The notes beneath the pieces are model-generated. The model was not told the origin of the DNA and searched no databases. It saw only the letters and a list, made by a program, of their open reading frames with translations. From NCBI RefSeq assembly GCF_001556105.1, contig NZ_LSIF01000019.1:1-49637 (forward strand): a stretch of 49,637 nucleotides of DNA, written 5' to 3'. This DNA is from Pseudoxanthomonas mexicana. Its GTDB lineage: Bacteria; Pseudomonadota; Gammaproteobacteria; Xanthomonadales; Xanthomonadaceae. Each line of letters opens with the position of its first letter. The first letter of the stretch is position 1. Below are positions 1 through 10,560 of the stretch, in pieces. Made by a program: the position numbers and the translations under genes.

Positions 1-57
1 GACCTGGGGAGGGGTCGTCGCTCCGGGGGAGATCGCTCCAGGGGATGGGAGAGATCA

Positions 58-80
58 GTGACAGACGTTGCATCTGTCAC
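58..80. promoter_or_regulatory. Perfect inverted repeat GTGACAGA-N7-TCTGTCAC
   Basis: Two perfectly complementary 8-base arms (58-65 and 73-80) are separated by seven bases. No T-run follows on either strand, so an operator or a structured RNA element is more likely than a terminator. The protein that would bind is unknown. Confidence 0.4.
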
Positions 81-173
81 GGGCTATATGACCACTCCGC
101 ACATGGATAGTTCGTGAAGATTCCGGTTAAAAATCCGTAAGATTCAGGAGGAATTCAGTTTATTGAACTCATC

Positions 174-189
174 GGTATACAAATATACC
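174..189. promoter_or_regulatory. Operator-like palindrome GGTATACAAATATACC
   Basis: Arms GGTATA (174-179) and TATACC (184-189) flank the four bases CAAA. The GTATAC-like half sites resemble those bound by GntR-family regulators, but no regulator gene is next to it in this window. It lies in the AT-rich block between polA and whatever is to the left. Confidence 0.3.
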
Positions 190-195
190 TGACAG

Positions 196-240
196 GGTTT
201 TCCTGAACATTCCGCAAGCACCTGTTCCACAAGGAAAACC
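196..240 (-). terminator. Stem-loop after polA, possible terminator
   Basis: GGTTTTCCT (196-204) pairs perfectly with AGGAAAACC (232-240), and a further GAACA/TGTTC match lies inside the loop with a small bulge. It starts 14 bases beyond the polA stop on the minus strand. No long U-tract follows, so termination may be weak, or the stem may protect the 3' end. Confidence 0.4.
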
Positions 241-254
241 ATTTTCAGCCTGGT

Positions 255-3032
255 TCAATGGGCCTCTTCCCAGTTGTCGCCGATGCCGCTGTCGACCACC
301 AGTGGGACGCTCAGCTGCGCCGCGGCGGCCATGCGTGCTGCCGCCTCCTTCAGCAAAGTCGGCACGAAATCGGCCTCGGCTTCGAACACCAGTTCGTCGT
401 GCACCTGCAGGATCATCAGCGCTTGGTCGCGATGGTCCGCGAGCCACGCATCCACGCCGATCATCGCGCGTTTGATGATGTCCGCCGCCGTGCCCTGCAT
501 CGGCGCGTTGATCGCCGCGCGCTCGGCACCGGCGCGCTGTCCCTGCGTGCCCTTGTTGATGTACTCCAGGTACAGGCGACGGCCGAACACCGTTTCGACG
601 TAGCCGTGCTCGCGCGCCTGCTGGCGGGTGCGCTCCATGTAATCGCGGACGCCGGGATAACGGCTGAAGTAGAGCGCGATGTAGTCCTGCGCTTCCCCAC
701 GTGCGATGCCCAGCTGGCGCGCCAGGCCGAAAGCACTCATGCCGTACATCAGTCCGAAGTTGATGGCCTTCGCCGCGCGTCGCTCGTTGCCGGTGACGTC
801 CTCCAGCTTCCTGCCGAACACTTCCGCCGCCGTCGCCTTGTGGATGTCGGCGCCGGATTCGAACGCGCGTACCAGCCCGGGATCCTGCGAGAGGTGCGCC
901 ATGATCCGCAGTTCGATCTGCGAGTAGTCGCATGCCACCAGCTTGCGGCCAGGCGGCGCGACGAAGGCCCTGCGGATGCGCCGGCCGTCGTCGGTGCGGA
1001 TCGGGATGTTCTGCAGGTTGGGATCGGTCGAGGACAGCCGCCCGGTGGCGGCACCGGCCTGGTGGTAACTCGTATGCACGCGACCGGTGTCCGGATTGAC
1101 CATCTCCGGCAGCTTGTCGGTGTAGGTGCTGCGCAGCTTCGCCAGGCCGCGGTACTCGAGGATCACGCGTGGCAGCTCGTGCTGGTCGGCGATGGCCTCC
1201 AGTGCTTCTTCGTTGGTGCTGGGCTGGCCGGTCGGCGTCTTCACCAGCACCGGCAGCTTGAGCTCGTCGAACAGCAGCGCCTGCAGCTGCTTTGGCGAGT
1301 CGAGGTTGAACGTGCGACCCGCCAGTTCGGTGGCCTTCTGCTGTGCGGCGAGCATGCGCTTGGACAGGTCCGCGCTCTGGCGGCGAAGTTCATCGCCGTC
1401 GATCATCACGCCGTTGGCTTCGATCCGCGCCAACACGGGCACCAGCGGCATCTCGATGTCGCGGTACACGCTTTCCAGTCCCGGCTCGGCGGCGAGCTTC
1501 GCGGCGATCACGCGATGGAGGCGCAGCGTGATATCGGCATCCTCGGCCGCGTAACGCGTGGCGTCATCCACGGCCACCTGCGAGAACAGGATCTGCTTGG
1601 CGCCCTTGCCGGCGACTTCTTCGTACTTCACCGTGTCGTAGCCAAGGAATCGTTTGGCCAGGCTGTCCATGTCGTGGCGATTGCTGCCGGCGTTCAACAC
1701 GAAGCTCTCCAGCATCGTGTCGTCGGCATAGCCCTGCACGTCGACGCCTTGGCGACGCAGCACATGCAGATCGTACTTGCCGTGCTGGCCCAGCTTGCGT
1801 GTGCCGGCATCCGCCAGCACCGGCGCCAGTGCCGCGAGCACGGCCTCACGATCGAGCTGCGGCGGCGCGCCGGGATAGTCGTGACCCACGGGCACATACA
1901 CGGCCTTGCCCGGCTCGGTGGCGAAGCTCAGGCCGACCAGATTGGCGCGCATCGGATCGAGGCTGTCGGTTTCGGTATCGAAGGCGAATTCGCCAGCCTG
2001 TTGCAGTTCGGCGACCAGGGCATCGAGCTGCGCGCGCTCGGTGACGGCGGCGTATTCGCCGGCGACGCCCAGTGAGGGGTCGACCGGCGTCTCGTCGGCA
2101 CTCGCCACCGCTACGCGGCCGGTGCCCCTCGCGTGGCCGGGTTCCTTCTCGGCGACGACCGGCGCACTGATCGCCCCACCCTCGAGTTCCTTCAACGCCT
2201 GGTTGAAGCCGTAGCGCTGGAACAATCCACGCAACGCATCCACATCGCGTTCGCGCAACTGCAGGTCGGAAGGTCCCTGGTCCAGCGCCACGTCCGTCTT
2301 GATCGTGGTCAGCTTGCGATTGAGCGGCAAGCGCGGCAATGCCTCGCGCAGGCTGTCGCCGATCTTGCCTCCGACCTTGTCGGCATTGGCGATGACGCCG
2401 TCGAGCGTATCGAACTCGGCCAGCCATTTGGCAGCGGTCTTGGGTCCGCATTTGGGCACGCCGGGGATGTTGTCCACCGTGTCGCCCATCAATGCCAGAT
2501 AATCGATGATCTGGTCGGCGCGCACGCCGAACTTCTCGATCACCGCCGCGTCCGAGTCAAGCCGGCTGCCGCTCATGGTATTGACCAGCGCCACATGCGG
2601 ACGCACCAGCTGCGCCATGTCCTTGTCGCCGGAGGAGACCATCACGTCGATGCCCTGCGCCGCACCCTGCAGCGCGAGCGTGCCGATCACATCGTCCGCT
2701 TCGACGCCCGGCACGCGCAGGATCGGAAAACCGAGCGCGGCGACGATTTCGAGCAGCGGCTCGACCTGCATGCGCAGGTCGTCCGGCATGGGCGCGCGGT
2801 TGGCCTTGTACTCCGGATAGAGGTCGTCGCGGAACGTATTCCCCGGGGCATCGACCACGAAGGCCGCATAGTCCGGCCGCTCCTTCAGGTAGGCGCGCAG
2901 CATGTTGACCACGCCGAACAGCGCACCGGTAGGGAATCCGTCCGGCGCGGTCAGCTCGCGACCCTGCGCCTTGATCGCGTGGTAGGCGCGGTAGAGATAG
3001 TTGTAGCCGTCGATCAGTACGAGTCGTGTCAT
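255..3032 (-). CDS. polA: DNA polymerase I
   Basis: This 925-residue protein is a complete DNA polymerase I for Okazaki-fragment maturation and repair synthesis. The N-terminal third is the 5'-3' exonuclease/flap domain. The proofreading domain begins near residue 352 with an intact DTET motif, so 3'-5' exonuclease activity is probably kept. Polymerase motif A (DYSQIELR) starts near residue 702, motif B (KAINFGLMYG) follows about 50 residues later, and motif C (HDELVFE) is near residue 878. Length and order match the E. coli enzyme (928 residues). The ATG at 3032 is preceded by TAGAAT exactly six bases upstream, which suggests a leaderless mRNA. The gene is transcribed alone, divergently from the DUF2782 lipoprotein. 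Confidence 0.98.
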   Translation of the reverse strand: MTRLVLIDGYNYLYRAYHAIKAQGRELTAPDGFPTGALFGVVNMLRAYLKERPDYAAFVVDAPGNTFRDDLYPEYKANRAPMPDDLRMQVEPLLEIVAALGFPILRVPGVEADDVIGTLALQGAAQGIDVMVSSGDKDMAQLVRPHVALVNTMSGSRLDSDAAVIEKFGVRADQIIDYLALMGDTVDNIPGVPKCGPKTAAKWLAEFDTLDGVIANADKVGGKIGDSLREALPRLPLNRKLTTIKTDVALDQGPSDLQLRERDVDALRGLFQRYGFNQALKELEGGAISAPVVAEKEPGHARGTGRVAVASADETPVDPSLGVAGEYAAVTERAQLDALVAELQQAGEFAFDTETDSLDPMRANLVGLSFATEPGKAVYVPVGHDYPGAPPQLDREAVLAALAPVLADAGTRKLGQHGKYDLHVLRRQGVDVQGYADDTMLESFVLNAGSNRHDMDSLAKRFLGYDTVKYEEVAGKGAKQILFSQVAVDDATRYAAEDADITLRLHRVIAAKLAAEPGLESVYRDIEMPLVPVLARIEANGVMIDGDELRRQSADLSKRMLAAQQKATELAGRTFNLDSPKQLQALLFDELKLPVLVKTPTGQPSTNEEALEAIADQHELPRVILEYRGLAKLRSTYTDKLPEMVNPDTGRVHTSYHQAGAATGRLSSTDPNLQNIPIRTDDGRRIRRAFVAPPGRKLVACDYSQIELRIMAHLSQDPGLVRAFESGADIHKATAAEVFGRKLEDVTGNERRAAKAINFGLMYGMSAFGLARQLGIARGEAQDYIALYFSRYPGVRDYMERTRQQAREHGYVETVFGRRLYLEYINKGTQGQRAGAERAAINAPMQGTAADIIKRAMIGVDAWLADHRDQALMILQVHDELVFEAEADFVPTLLKEAAARMAAAAQLSVPLVVDSGIGDNWEEAH

Positions 3033-3038
3033 GCCGGC

Positions 3039-3044
3039 ATTCTA
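3039..3044 (-). promoter_or_regulatory. -10 box of a leaderless polA promoter
   Basis: Read on the minus strand, TAGAAT is followed by GCCGGC and then the polA ATG. With a normal -10 to start-site distance, transcription would begin at or next to the A of the start codon. No good -35 is visible. The same spacing recurs at six other genes in this window. Confidence 0.5.
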
Positions 3045-3129
3045 CGCCGCGCGTCTGGGCGGGGCGTCACGCACGCAACGCTTTCGTGGGCGCATAATCG
3101 TGCCCTACCCGAGCGCCCAGGAGTCCGCG

Positions 3130-3435
3130 ATGTCCCGCATGACCAACCGCACCGTGCTGCTGTCCTGCATGCTGGCACTCGCCGGCTGCGCGTCCACCGG
3201 CGGCGGCAATCCGGCCGGCGTGGACCTGGCCAATGCCCAGGTCGCCGTGCGGACGGACAGCAACGGCGACACGATCGAGGAATACCGCGTGGCCGGCAAT
3301 CTGCGCATGGTGAAAGTCACCCCCTCGCGCGGCGCGGCGTATTACCTGTACGACTCCGACGGCGACGGCCGCCTGGACAAGAGCAAGGACAACAGCAACA
3401 TCTCCCCGGTGTACTGGAAGCTCTACGGCTGGTGA
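3130..3435 (+). CDS. DUF2782-family lipoprotein
   Basis: This 101-residue protein starts with a lipoprotein signal peptide ending in LALAGC (lipobox), so it should be lipidated and held at an envelope membrane. The rest contains EEYRVAGNLRMVKVTP and ends in ISPVYWKLYGW, which I recognise as DUF2782. This family commonly sits beside polA in pseudomonads and xanthomonads and has no known biochemical role. The start was chosen because CAGGAG lies five bases upstream of ATG 3130. A CATAAT hexamer at 3093-3098 could be its -10. It is transcribed away from polA, and about 10 bases separate its stop from that of the convergent stress protein. Confidence 0.85.
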   Translation: MSRMTNRTVLLSCMLALAGCASTGGGNPAGVDLANAQVAVRTDSNGDTIEEYRVAGNLRMVKVTPSRGAAYYLYDSDGDGRLDKSKDNSNISPVYWKLYGW

Positions 3436-3445
3436 GATTGCGCGC

Positions 3446-3892
3446 TCAGCGGATCACCAGCACCGGTACACCGCAGCGGGCCAGGACTTCGCTGGTCTGG
3501 CTGCCCAGCAGCAGGCGACCCAGCGCGCGCCGGCCGTGCGATGCCATGACGATCAGATCGCAGCCCTGGCGTTCGGCCGTGTCCACGATCGCCTCGGCCG
3601 CGTAGCGATCGGCCACGTGCAGAAGAGCGGGCGTTACGCCCGCCTGCTCGGCCTGCACGGTGACGGCATCCAGCACCTTGCGTGCCGCTTCATCCCGGGC
3701 ATTCTGGAAATCCGGCAACGAGGCCGCTACCGCGCTCCAGCCCAGGGCATCGTCGAAGCCGGTGTTGATGGGCTCGCTGACGGTCAGCACGGTCGCCTTC
3801 GCCTGCAGCTCACGCGCGAGCGCGAAGCCCTGCGCCACGCCCTTGCTTGCCCGTTCGGAACCATCGGTGGCGATCAGGATATGCCGGTACAT
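3446..3892 (-). CDS. Universal stress protein, UspA family
   Basis: This single-domain, 148-residue Usp protein opens with MYRHILIATDGSERAS, the usual beta-1 strand and acidic turn. The C-terminal segment ASHGRRALGRLLLGSQTSEV fits the G-2x-G-9x-G-(S/T) nucleotide-binding signature, so it is expected to belong to the ATP-binding branch. A start four codons further upstream is possible, but a GAGGTG Shine-Dalgarno sits correctly only for the start at 3892. The gene is monocistronic, lying between the convergent DUF2782 gene and the uvrD stop. Family members help cells survive stress; the specific role is not visible here. Confidence 0.9.
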   Translation of the reverse strand: MYRHILIATDGSERASKGVAQGFALARELQAKATVLTVSEPINTGFDDALGWSAVAASLPDFQNARDEAARKVLDAVTVQAEQAGVTPALLHVADRYAAEAIVDTAERQGCDLIVMASHGRRALGRLLLGSQTSEVLARCGVPVLVIR

Positions 3893-3972
3893 GCCGCACC
3901 TCATGATGATGGGATGCGGCCATTACACGCGTCGCAGGCTTACGATGCCGTGATCTGGATCAATCGCGATGC

Positions 3973-6174
3973 CTACGTCGCCTGAAGGTTCGCGTACGCC
4001 ATCACCAGCCATTTGCTGCCTTCACTGTCGAAGTTCACCTGCACGCGGGCATGCGCGCCGCTGCCTTCGTAGTCGGTGACCACGCCCGCACCGAACTTCG
4101 CATGGGTGACGGTCTGGCCCAGCTTGAGCCCCGGCGCTTCCAGGCTGGCATGGCCGGGGGTGACGCGCGTGGCGAAGGTGGATGCCGGCCGGCTGACCTG
4201 CACGCGCGGCCGCACTTCGTTGAGCAGGTTCGCCGGGATCTCGCGCAGGAAGCGCGACGGGATACCGTACATGTCCTGCCCGTGCAGGCGACGCGCCTCG
4301 GCGTAGCTCAGCACCAGTTTCGCGCGCGCGCGGGTGATGCCCACATAGGCGAGACGGCGCTCCTCTTCCAGCCGCCCGCTTTCGTCCAGCGAGCGGTTGC
4401 TGGGGAACAGCCCTTCTTCCAGCCCCGCCAGGAACACCAGTGGAAACTCCAGGCCCTTGGCCGAGTGCAGCGTCATCAGCTGCACGCCGTCCTCGCCCGC
4501 CTCGACCTGGCCCTCGCCCGCTTCCAGCGCGGCGTAGGACAGGAACGCGACCAGCTCGCTCATGCCTTCCTGGCCGTCGTCTTCGGCGGCAATGTCTTCG
4601 CGGCGCACGAAGCGCGAGGCGACCGACACCAGTTCGTCGAGGTTCTCGGTGCGTGACTCGGAATCCAGCCCGCCACGGCTTTCGCGCGCCCAGTGTTCGC
4701 GCAGGCCCGAGCGCGCGAGCACGTGGTCGACGCGCTCGGCCAGCGTCATCTCCGCGGTCTCTTCGGCCAGCTGATCGACCAGCGCAGCGAAACCTGCAAG
4801 CGCATTGCGTGCGCGACCGGCCAGATCGCTGCCCTGTGCCGCCAGCATCGCGGCGCCCCACAGCGACACGCGCGCACCGCGCGCCAATCGGCGGACTTCG
4901 TCCAGCGTGCGCTCGCCGATGCCACGCGTCGGCGTGTTGACCACACGCTCGAACGCCGCATCGTCGGCACGGTTCGCCATCAGGCGCAGGTAGGCGAGTG
5001 CGTCCTTGATTTCGGCACGCTCGAAGAAGCGCATGCCGCCATAGACGCGGTACGGCACCTGTTCGGAGAGCAGCGCTTCTTCGAAGGCCCGCGATTGCGC
5101 ATTGCTGCGGTAGAGGATGGCGGCGTCGCCCAGGCTGCCGCCATCGCGCACCCACTGTCGGATGCGTTCGACGACGAAGCGCGCTTCGTCCATCTCGTTG
5201 TAGGCGGCGTACAGGTCGATCGGCTCGCCGTCGCCGGTGTCGGTCCACAACTGCTTGCCGATGCGTGCGGGGTTGTGGGCGATCACCGCGTTGGCGGCTC
5301 CCAGGATGTTGGCGCTGGACCGGTAGTTCTGTTCCAGCCGGATGGTCCGTGCCGACGGGTAGTCGCGCAGGAACTGCTGCATGTTCTCGACCTTCGCGCC
5401 GCGCCAGCCGTAGATGCTCTGGTCGTCGTCGCCCACCACGAAGACATGCCCGGTGTCGCCCGCCAGCACGCGGATGAAGGCGTACTGGATGGCGTTGGTA
5501 TCCTGGAACTCGTCCACCAGGATCTGCCGGAAGCGCGTGCGGTAGTGCGCCAGCAGCGCTGGCGTGTCCCGCAACACTTCGTGCGCGCGCAGCAGCAGTT
5601 CGGCGAAGTCGACCAGGCCGGCGCGGTCGCAGCGTTCCTGGTAACCGGCGTAGACCTGTCGGCGCACGTCCAGCCAGTCGTCGTTCGGTGCCGGCTGGAT
5701 GTGCTCGGGCCGGCGGCCTTCGTCCTTCTGCTCGTTGATCCACCAGGTGAGCTGCTTCGGCGGGTACTTGCCTTCATCCAGCTCCATCGCCTGCACCACG
5801 CGCTTGACCAGCCGCTGCTGGTCGTCGCTGTCCAGCACCTGGAAGGTCTCGGGCAGCTTCGCGTCCTGCCAGTGCAGGCGCAGCAGGCGATGCGCCAGAC
5901 CGTGGAAGGTGCCGATCCACATGCCGCGGCTGCCGTTGCGCAGCTGCACGTCGGCGCGCGCGCGCATTTCGCCGGCGGCCTTGTTGGTGAAGGTCACCGC
6001 GAGGATGCCGTGGGTCGGCACGCCGTGGACCTCGTTGAGCCAGGCGATGCGGTGGGTCAGCACGCGGGTCTTGCCGGAGCCGGCGCCGGCCAGGACGAGG
6101 TAGTGCCCGGGTTCGGCGGAGACGGCGTCGCGCTGGGCGGGATTCAGATCATCGAGCAGGTGGGAAACATCCAT
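3973..6174 (-). CDS. uvrD: DNA helicase II UvrD
   Basis: This 733-residue superfamily 1A 3'-5' helicase acts in nucleotide excision and mismatch repair. The start MDVSHLLDDLNPAQRDAV is the UvrD N terminus, distinguishing it from Rep. Walker A GAGSGKT is at residues 30-36, the DEFQDTN Walker B/motif II is near residue 221, and QNYRSS and GITRARAKL helicase motifs follow in order. A short C-terminal module (KLGQTVTHAKFGAGVV to the end) matches the UvrD/PcrA tail that contacts RNA polymerase. It is the last gene of a yqhA-GNAT-uvrD run but also has its own TAAAAT six bases before the ATG, so an internal leaderless promoter is possible. Confidence 0.96.
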   Translation of the reverse strand: MDVSHLLDDLNPAQRDAVSAEPGHYLVLAGAGSGKTRVLTHRIAWLNEVHGVPTHGILAVTFTNKAAGEMRARADVQLRNGSRGMWIGTFHGLAHRLLRLHWQDAKLPETFQVLDSDDQQRLVKRVVQAMELDEGKYPPKQLTWWINEQKDEGRRPEHIQPAPNDDWLDVRRQVYAGYQERCDRAGLVDFAELLLRAHEVLRDTPALLAHYRTRFRQILVDEFQDTNAIQYAFIRVLAGDTGHVFVVGDDDQSIYGWRGAKVENMQQFLRDYPSARTIRLEQNYRSSANILGAANAVIAHNPARIGKQLWTDTGDGEPIDLYAAYNEMDEARFVVERIRQWVRDGGSLGDAAILYRSNAQSRAFEEALLSEQVPYRVYGGMRFFERAEIKDALAYLRLMANRADDAAFERVVNTPTRGIGERTLDEVRRLARGARVSLWGAAMLAAQGSDLAGRARNALAGFAALVDQLAEETAEMTLAERVDHVLARSGLREHWARESRGGLDSESRTENLDELVSVASRFVRREDIAAEDDGQEGMSELVAFLSYAALEAGEGQVEAGEDGVQLMTLHSAKGLEFPLVFLAGLEEGLFPSNRSLDESGRLEEERRLAYVGITRARAKLVLSYAEARRLHGQDMYGIPSRFLREIPANLLNEVRPRVQVSRPASTFATRVTPGHASLEAPGLKLGQTVTHAKFGAGVVTDYEGSGAHARVQVNFDSEGSKWLVMAYANLQAT

Positions 6175-6180
6175 CCGCCC

Positions 6181-6186
6181 ATTTTA
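6181..6186 (-). promoter_or_regulatory. -10 box of a leaderless uvrD promoter
   Basis: TAAAAT on the minus strand is followed by GGGCGG and then the uvrD ATG. It lies in the 48-base gap after the GNAT gene. This would let uvrD be transcribed independently of the two genes upstream. No clear -35 is seen. Confidence 0.45.
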
Positions 6187-6222
6187 CGGCCTGCGGCGGC
6201 CCACACCCTGAGACGCCGCCGT

Positions 6223-6723
6223 TCAGGTCAGCTCGGCGACCTGCATCGAGACCTGCTTGCGGCCTTCGTCGAGCCACTGCCGGCCGGCTTCGACGAAGCC
6301 GTGCCGCGCATGGAACAGGCGCGAGGGCTCGTTCGGCGGCACCACGTTGAACTCGCAGGTGATGCGCGGAACGCCGTGTTCACCGGCGAAGGCGAACAGA
6401 TCGGCGTACAGCCGCGAGCCCAGCCGGTGGCCCTGCGCGGCGGCGTCCACGACGATGCGGTCCACGTACAGGAAGTCGGGATGCTGTGCGGTGAACCAGG
6501 CGAAGTTGTCGTTGCGGTAATCCGCACCGGCGCGCATGGCCAGCAAGAAGGCGACGACGCGGCCTTCCAGCGCCGCCACCCGGTTGTACGCGGACAGGGA
6601 CGCCAGCTGGCGCAGCCTGTCCTCATCCATCGGGCTGGTGTGCCGGACCTCGGCCGTGTTCAGGGCGACGATGGCGGCGTAGTCGCCCTCGTTCGCGTCG
6701 CGGATCAGGGGTTCGGCCGACAC
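6223..6723 (-). CDS. GNAT-family N-acetyltransferase
   Basis: This 166-residue protein has the GCN5-related acetyltransferase fold. Motif A, which binds the acetyl-CoA pyrophosphate, is VDRIVVD (87-93) followed by QGHRLG (97-102), a good Q/R-x-x-G-x-G/A match. A second conserved segment (CEFNVVPPNEPSRLFHARHGF) fits motif B of acetyltransferases that read x-N-P-x-S-x-x-F-(Y/H)-x-x-x-G-F. The substrate cannot be told. Its start is three bases after the yqhA stop, so the two are probably co-transcribed and perhaps translationally coupled. Confidence 0.85.
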   Translation of the reverse strand: MSAEPLIRDANEGDYAAIVALNTAEVRHTSPMDEDRLRQLASLSAYNRVAALEGRVVAFLLAMRAGADYRNDNFAWFTAQHPDFLYVDRIVVDAAAQGHRLGSRLYADLFAFAGEHGVPRITCEFNVVPPNEPSRLFHARHGFVEAGRQWLDEGRKQVSMQVAELT

Positions 6724-6726
6724 GGA

Positions 6727-7368
6727 TCAGTGCGCGGCGTGCTTCGGTGGCGTGCCGTTGCTCATGATCCGGTCGGTGTAGGCGATGCCGATCGCCGACA
6801 GGATGAAGGCACCGTGGATGATGGTCTGCCACATCACGGCCGTGGTCGTCACCGTCGTGCACTTCGTGGCCGCCACGGTGTAACCAGACTGCACCGCGGC
6901 CGCGACATCACTCAGCATTGCGATGTGGCCAGACGACCCGCACAGCGGCAGGCCAAGCTCGCCGGCGCCGATGAAGGTCTTCAGCAAATGGACCGAGGAG
7001 ATGCCGATGATCGCCATCGCCAGCTTCACCTTCAGCACCGACGCGTTGACGTGGCTCAGCCATTCCGGCTGGTCGGGGTGGCCTTCCAGCCGCAGGCGTG
7101 ACACGAAGGTCTCGTAACCGCCCACGATCACCATGACCAGCAGGTTGGAGATCATCACCACGTCGATCAACCCCAGCACCAGCAGCATGATGCCCTGCTC
7201 GGTCAGGTTGTTCGCGTCCATCACCAGGTGCTTCAGCTCCTTCAGGAACAGGAACACGTAGACGCACTGCGCCACGATCAGGCCCAGATAGAGCGGCAGT
7301 TGCAGCCAGCGCGAGGCGAAGATCAGGTTGGGCAGGAAACCGAGGCGGGCGTTGGTGGGCTGCGACAT
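6727..7368 (-). CDS. yqhA: YqhA/UPF0114 (TIGR00645) inner-membrane protein
   Basis: This 213-residue protein has three to four predicted membrane helices (about 20-42, 58-83, 112-133 and 167-187) and the conserved core QLPLYLGL ... VMISNLLVMVIVGGYE of the YqhA family. Its function is unknown. E. coli YqhA is about 164 residues; here extra sequence of about 30 residues (roughly 134-165) with two cysteines (143 and 160) lies before the last helix, probably in an extracytoplasmic loop where a disulfide could form. It is the first gene of the yqhA-GNAT-uvrD run and is divergent from the glutathione transferase. Confidence 0.85.
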   Translation of the reverse strand: MSQPTNARLGFLPNLIFASRWLQLPLYLGLIVAQCVYVFLFLKELKHLVMDANNLTEQGIMLLVLGLIDVVMISNLLVMVIVGGYETFVSRLRLEGHPDQPEWLSHVNASVLKVKLAMAIIGISSVHLLKTFIGAGELGLPLCGSSGHIAMLSDVAAAVQSGYTVAATKCTTVTTTAVMWQTIIHGAFILSAIGIAYTDRIMSNGTPPKHAAH

Positions 7369-7479
7369 GGGGGAGAACAGTCATTTCCAAGGATGGCGCA
7401 GGGTACCGGCCGGATTTGACGCTGCCAAGTCTGCCCGGCCCGCTAGACTCGGAAGCGTCCCTTTCCTCCGGAATCCACC

Positions 7480-8196
7480 ATGATCGACCTCTATTACTGG
7501 CCCACCCCGAACGGCCACAAGATCACGCTGCTGCTGGAAGAACTGGCCGAGGCCGGCGCGAAGCTCGATTACCGCATCGTGCCGGTGAACATCGGCAAGG
7601 GCGACCAGTTCAAGCCCGAGTACCTCGCCTTTTCGCCGAACAACAAGATGCCGGCGATCATCGACCATGCGCCCGCGGACGGCGGCGAGCCGATCAGCGT
7701 GTTCGAATCCGGTGCCATCCTGCTGTACCTGGCCAACAAGAGCGGCCGCTTCTTCGGCACGGACACGCGCCAGAAGGTCGCGGTGAACCAGTGGCTGATG
7801 TGGCAGATGGGCGGCCTGGGCCCGATGAGCGGGCAGTACGGCCACTTCACCGTGTATGCGCCGGAGAAGATCCCCTACGCCATCGACCGCTACACGCGCG
7901 AAGTGCAGCGCCTGCTCGGCGTGCTCGACACGCAGCTCGCGAAGCATGCCTACGTGGCCGGCGGCGACTACAGCATCGCCGACATGGCGATCCATCCGTG
8001 GATCAACGCCTACGACAAGGCCCCGCTGGACCTCTCGCCGTATCCACACCTGCAGCGCTGGCAGGCGGACATCGCCGCACGGCCGGCCGTACAGCGCGCG
8101 TACGCGCTGAAGACGCAGGTGAATCCGGATGCCGGCAAGCCACTGACCGATGAGGAGCGCAAGCTCCTGTTCGGCCAGGGCGCGCCCAAGGCCTGA
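7480..8196 (+). CDS. yfcG: YfcG-like nu-class glutathione S-transferase
   Basis: This 238-residue protein aligns throughout with E. coli YfcG (215 residues), a glutathione-dependent disulfide-bond reductase. The thioredoxin-like N-terminal domain starts MIDLYYWPTPNGHK and keeps Thr9 and Asn11, the residues used in YfcG in place of a catalytic Cys or Ser. ESGAI at 76-80 is the glutathione gamma-glutamyl binding turn. The all-helical C-terminal domain covers about 90-210 with the conserved GGLGPM and YSIADMAIHPW segments. A TAGACT at 7444-7449 is a possible -10. The extra 20 residues at the C terminus are charged and probably disordered. Confidence 0.9.
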   Translation: MIDLYYWPTPNGHKITLLLEELAEAGAKLDYRIVPVNIGKGDQFKPEYLAFSPNNKMPAIIDHAPADGGEPISVFESGAILLYLANKSGRFFGTDTRQKVAVNQWLMWQMGGLGPMSGQYGHFTVYAPEKIPYAIDRYTREVQRLLGVLDTQLAKHAYVAGGDYSIADMAIHPWINAYDKAPLDLSPYPHLQRWQADIAARPAVQRAYALKTQVNPDAGKPLTDEERKLLFGQGAPKA

Positions 8197-8225
8197 GGAA
8201 CCGGCATCGGACGTTCGCGGCATAA

Positions 8226-10535
<2,310 letters not shown>

Positions 10536-10560
10536 TCCCACCCGACGCAGGAGCATCGCG

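Larger units (their letters stand above)
1..254. other. Non-coding region downstream of polA
   Basis: I see no convincing gene here. The stretch is clearly richer in A and T than the rest of the window, especially 110-250, and carries three inverted repeats described separately (58-80, 174-189, 196-240). In other gammaproteobacteria the DNA just 3' of polA encodes a small RNA (Spot 42 in enterics, ErsA in Pseudomonas), so an sRNA is possible, but I could not identify a clear promoter plus terminator pair. Confidence 0.5.

Noticed and set aside
4693..7101. 802-codon plus-strand frame opposite uvrD, the GNAT gene and yqhA
   Set aside because: It spans three genes on the other strand and shows no domain. 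High GC content makes long antisense frames common here.
7416..7449. TTGACG ... TAGACT as a full promoter for the glutathione transferase
   Set aside because: The spacer is 22 bases, too long for a sigma-70 promoter. Only the TAGACT element is kept as a possible -10 in the gene entry.
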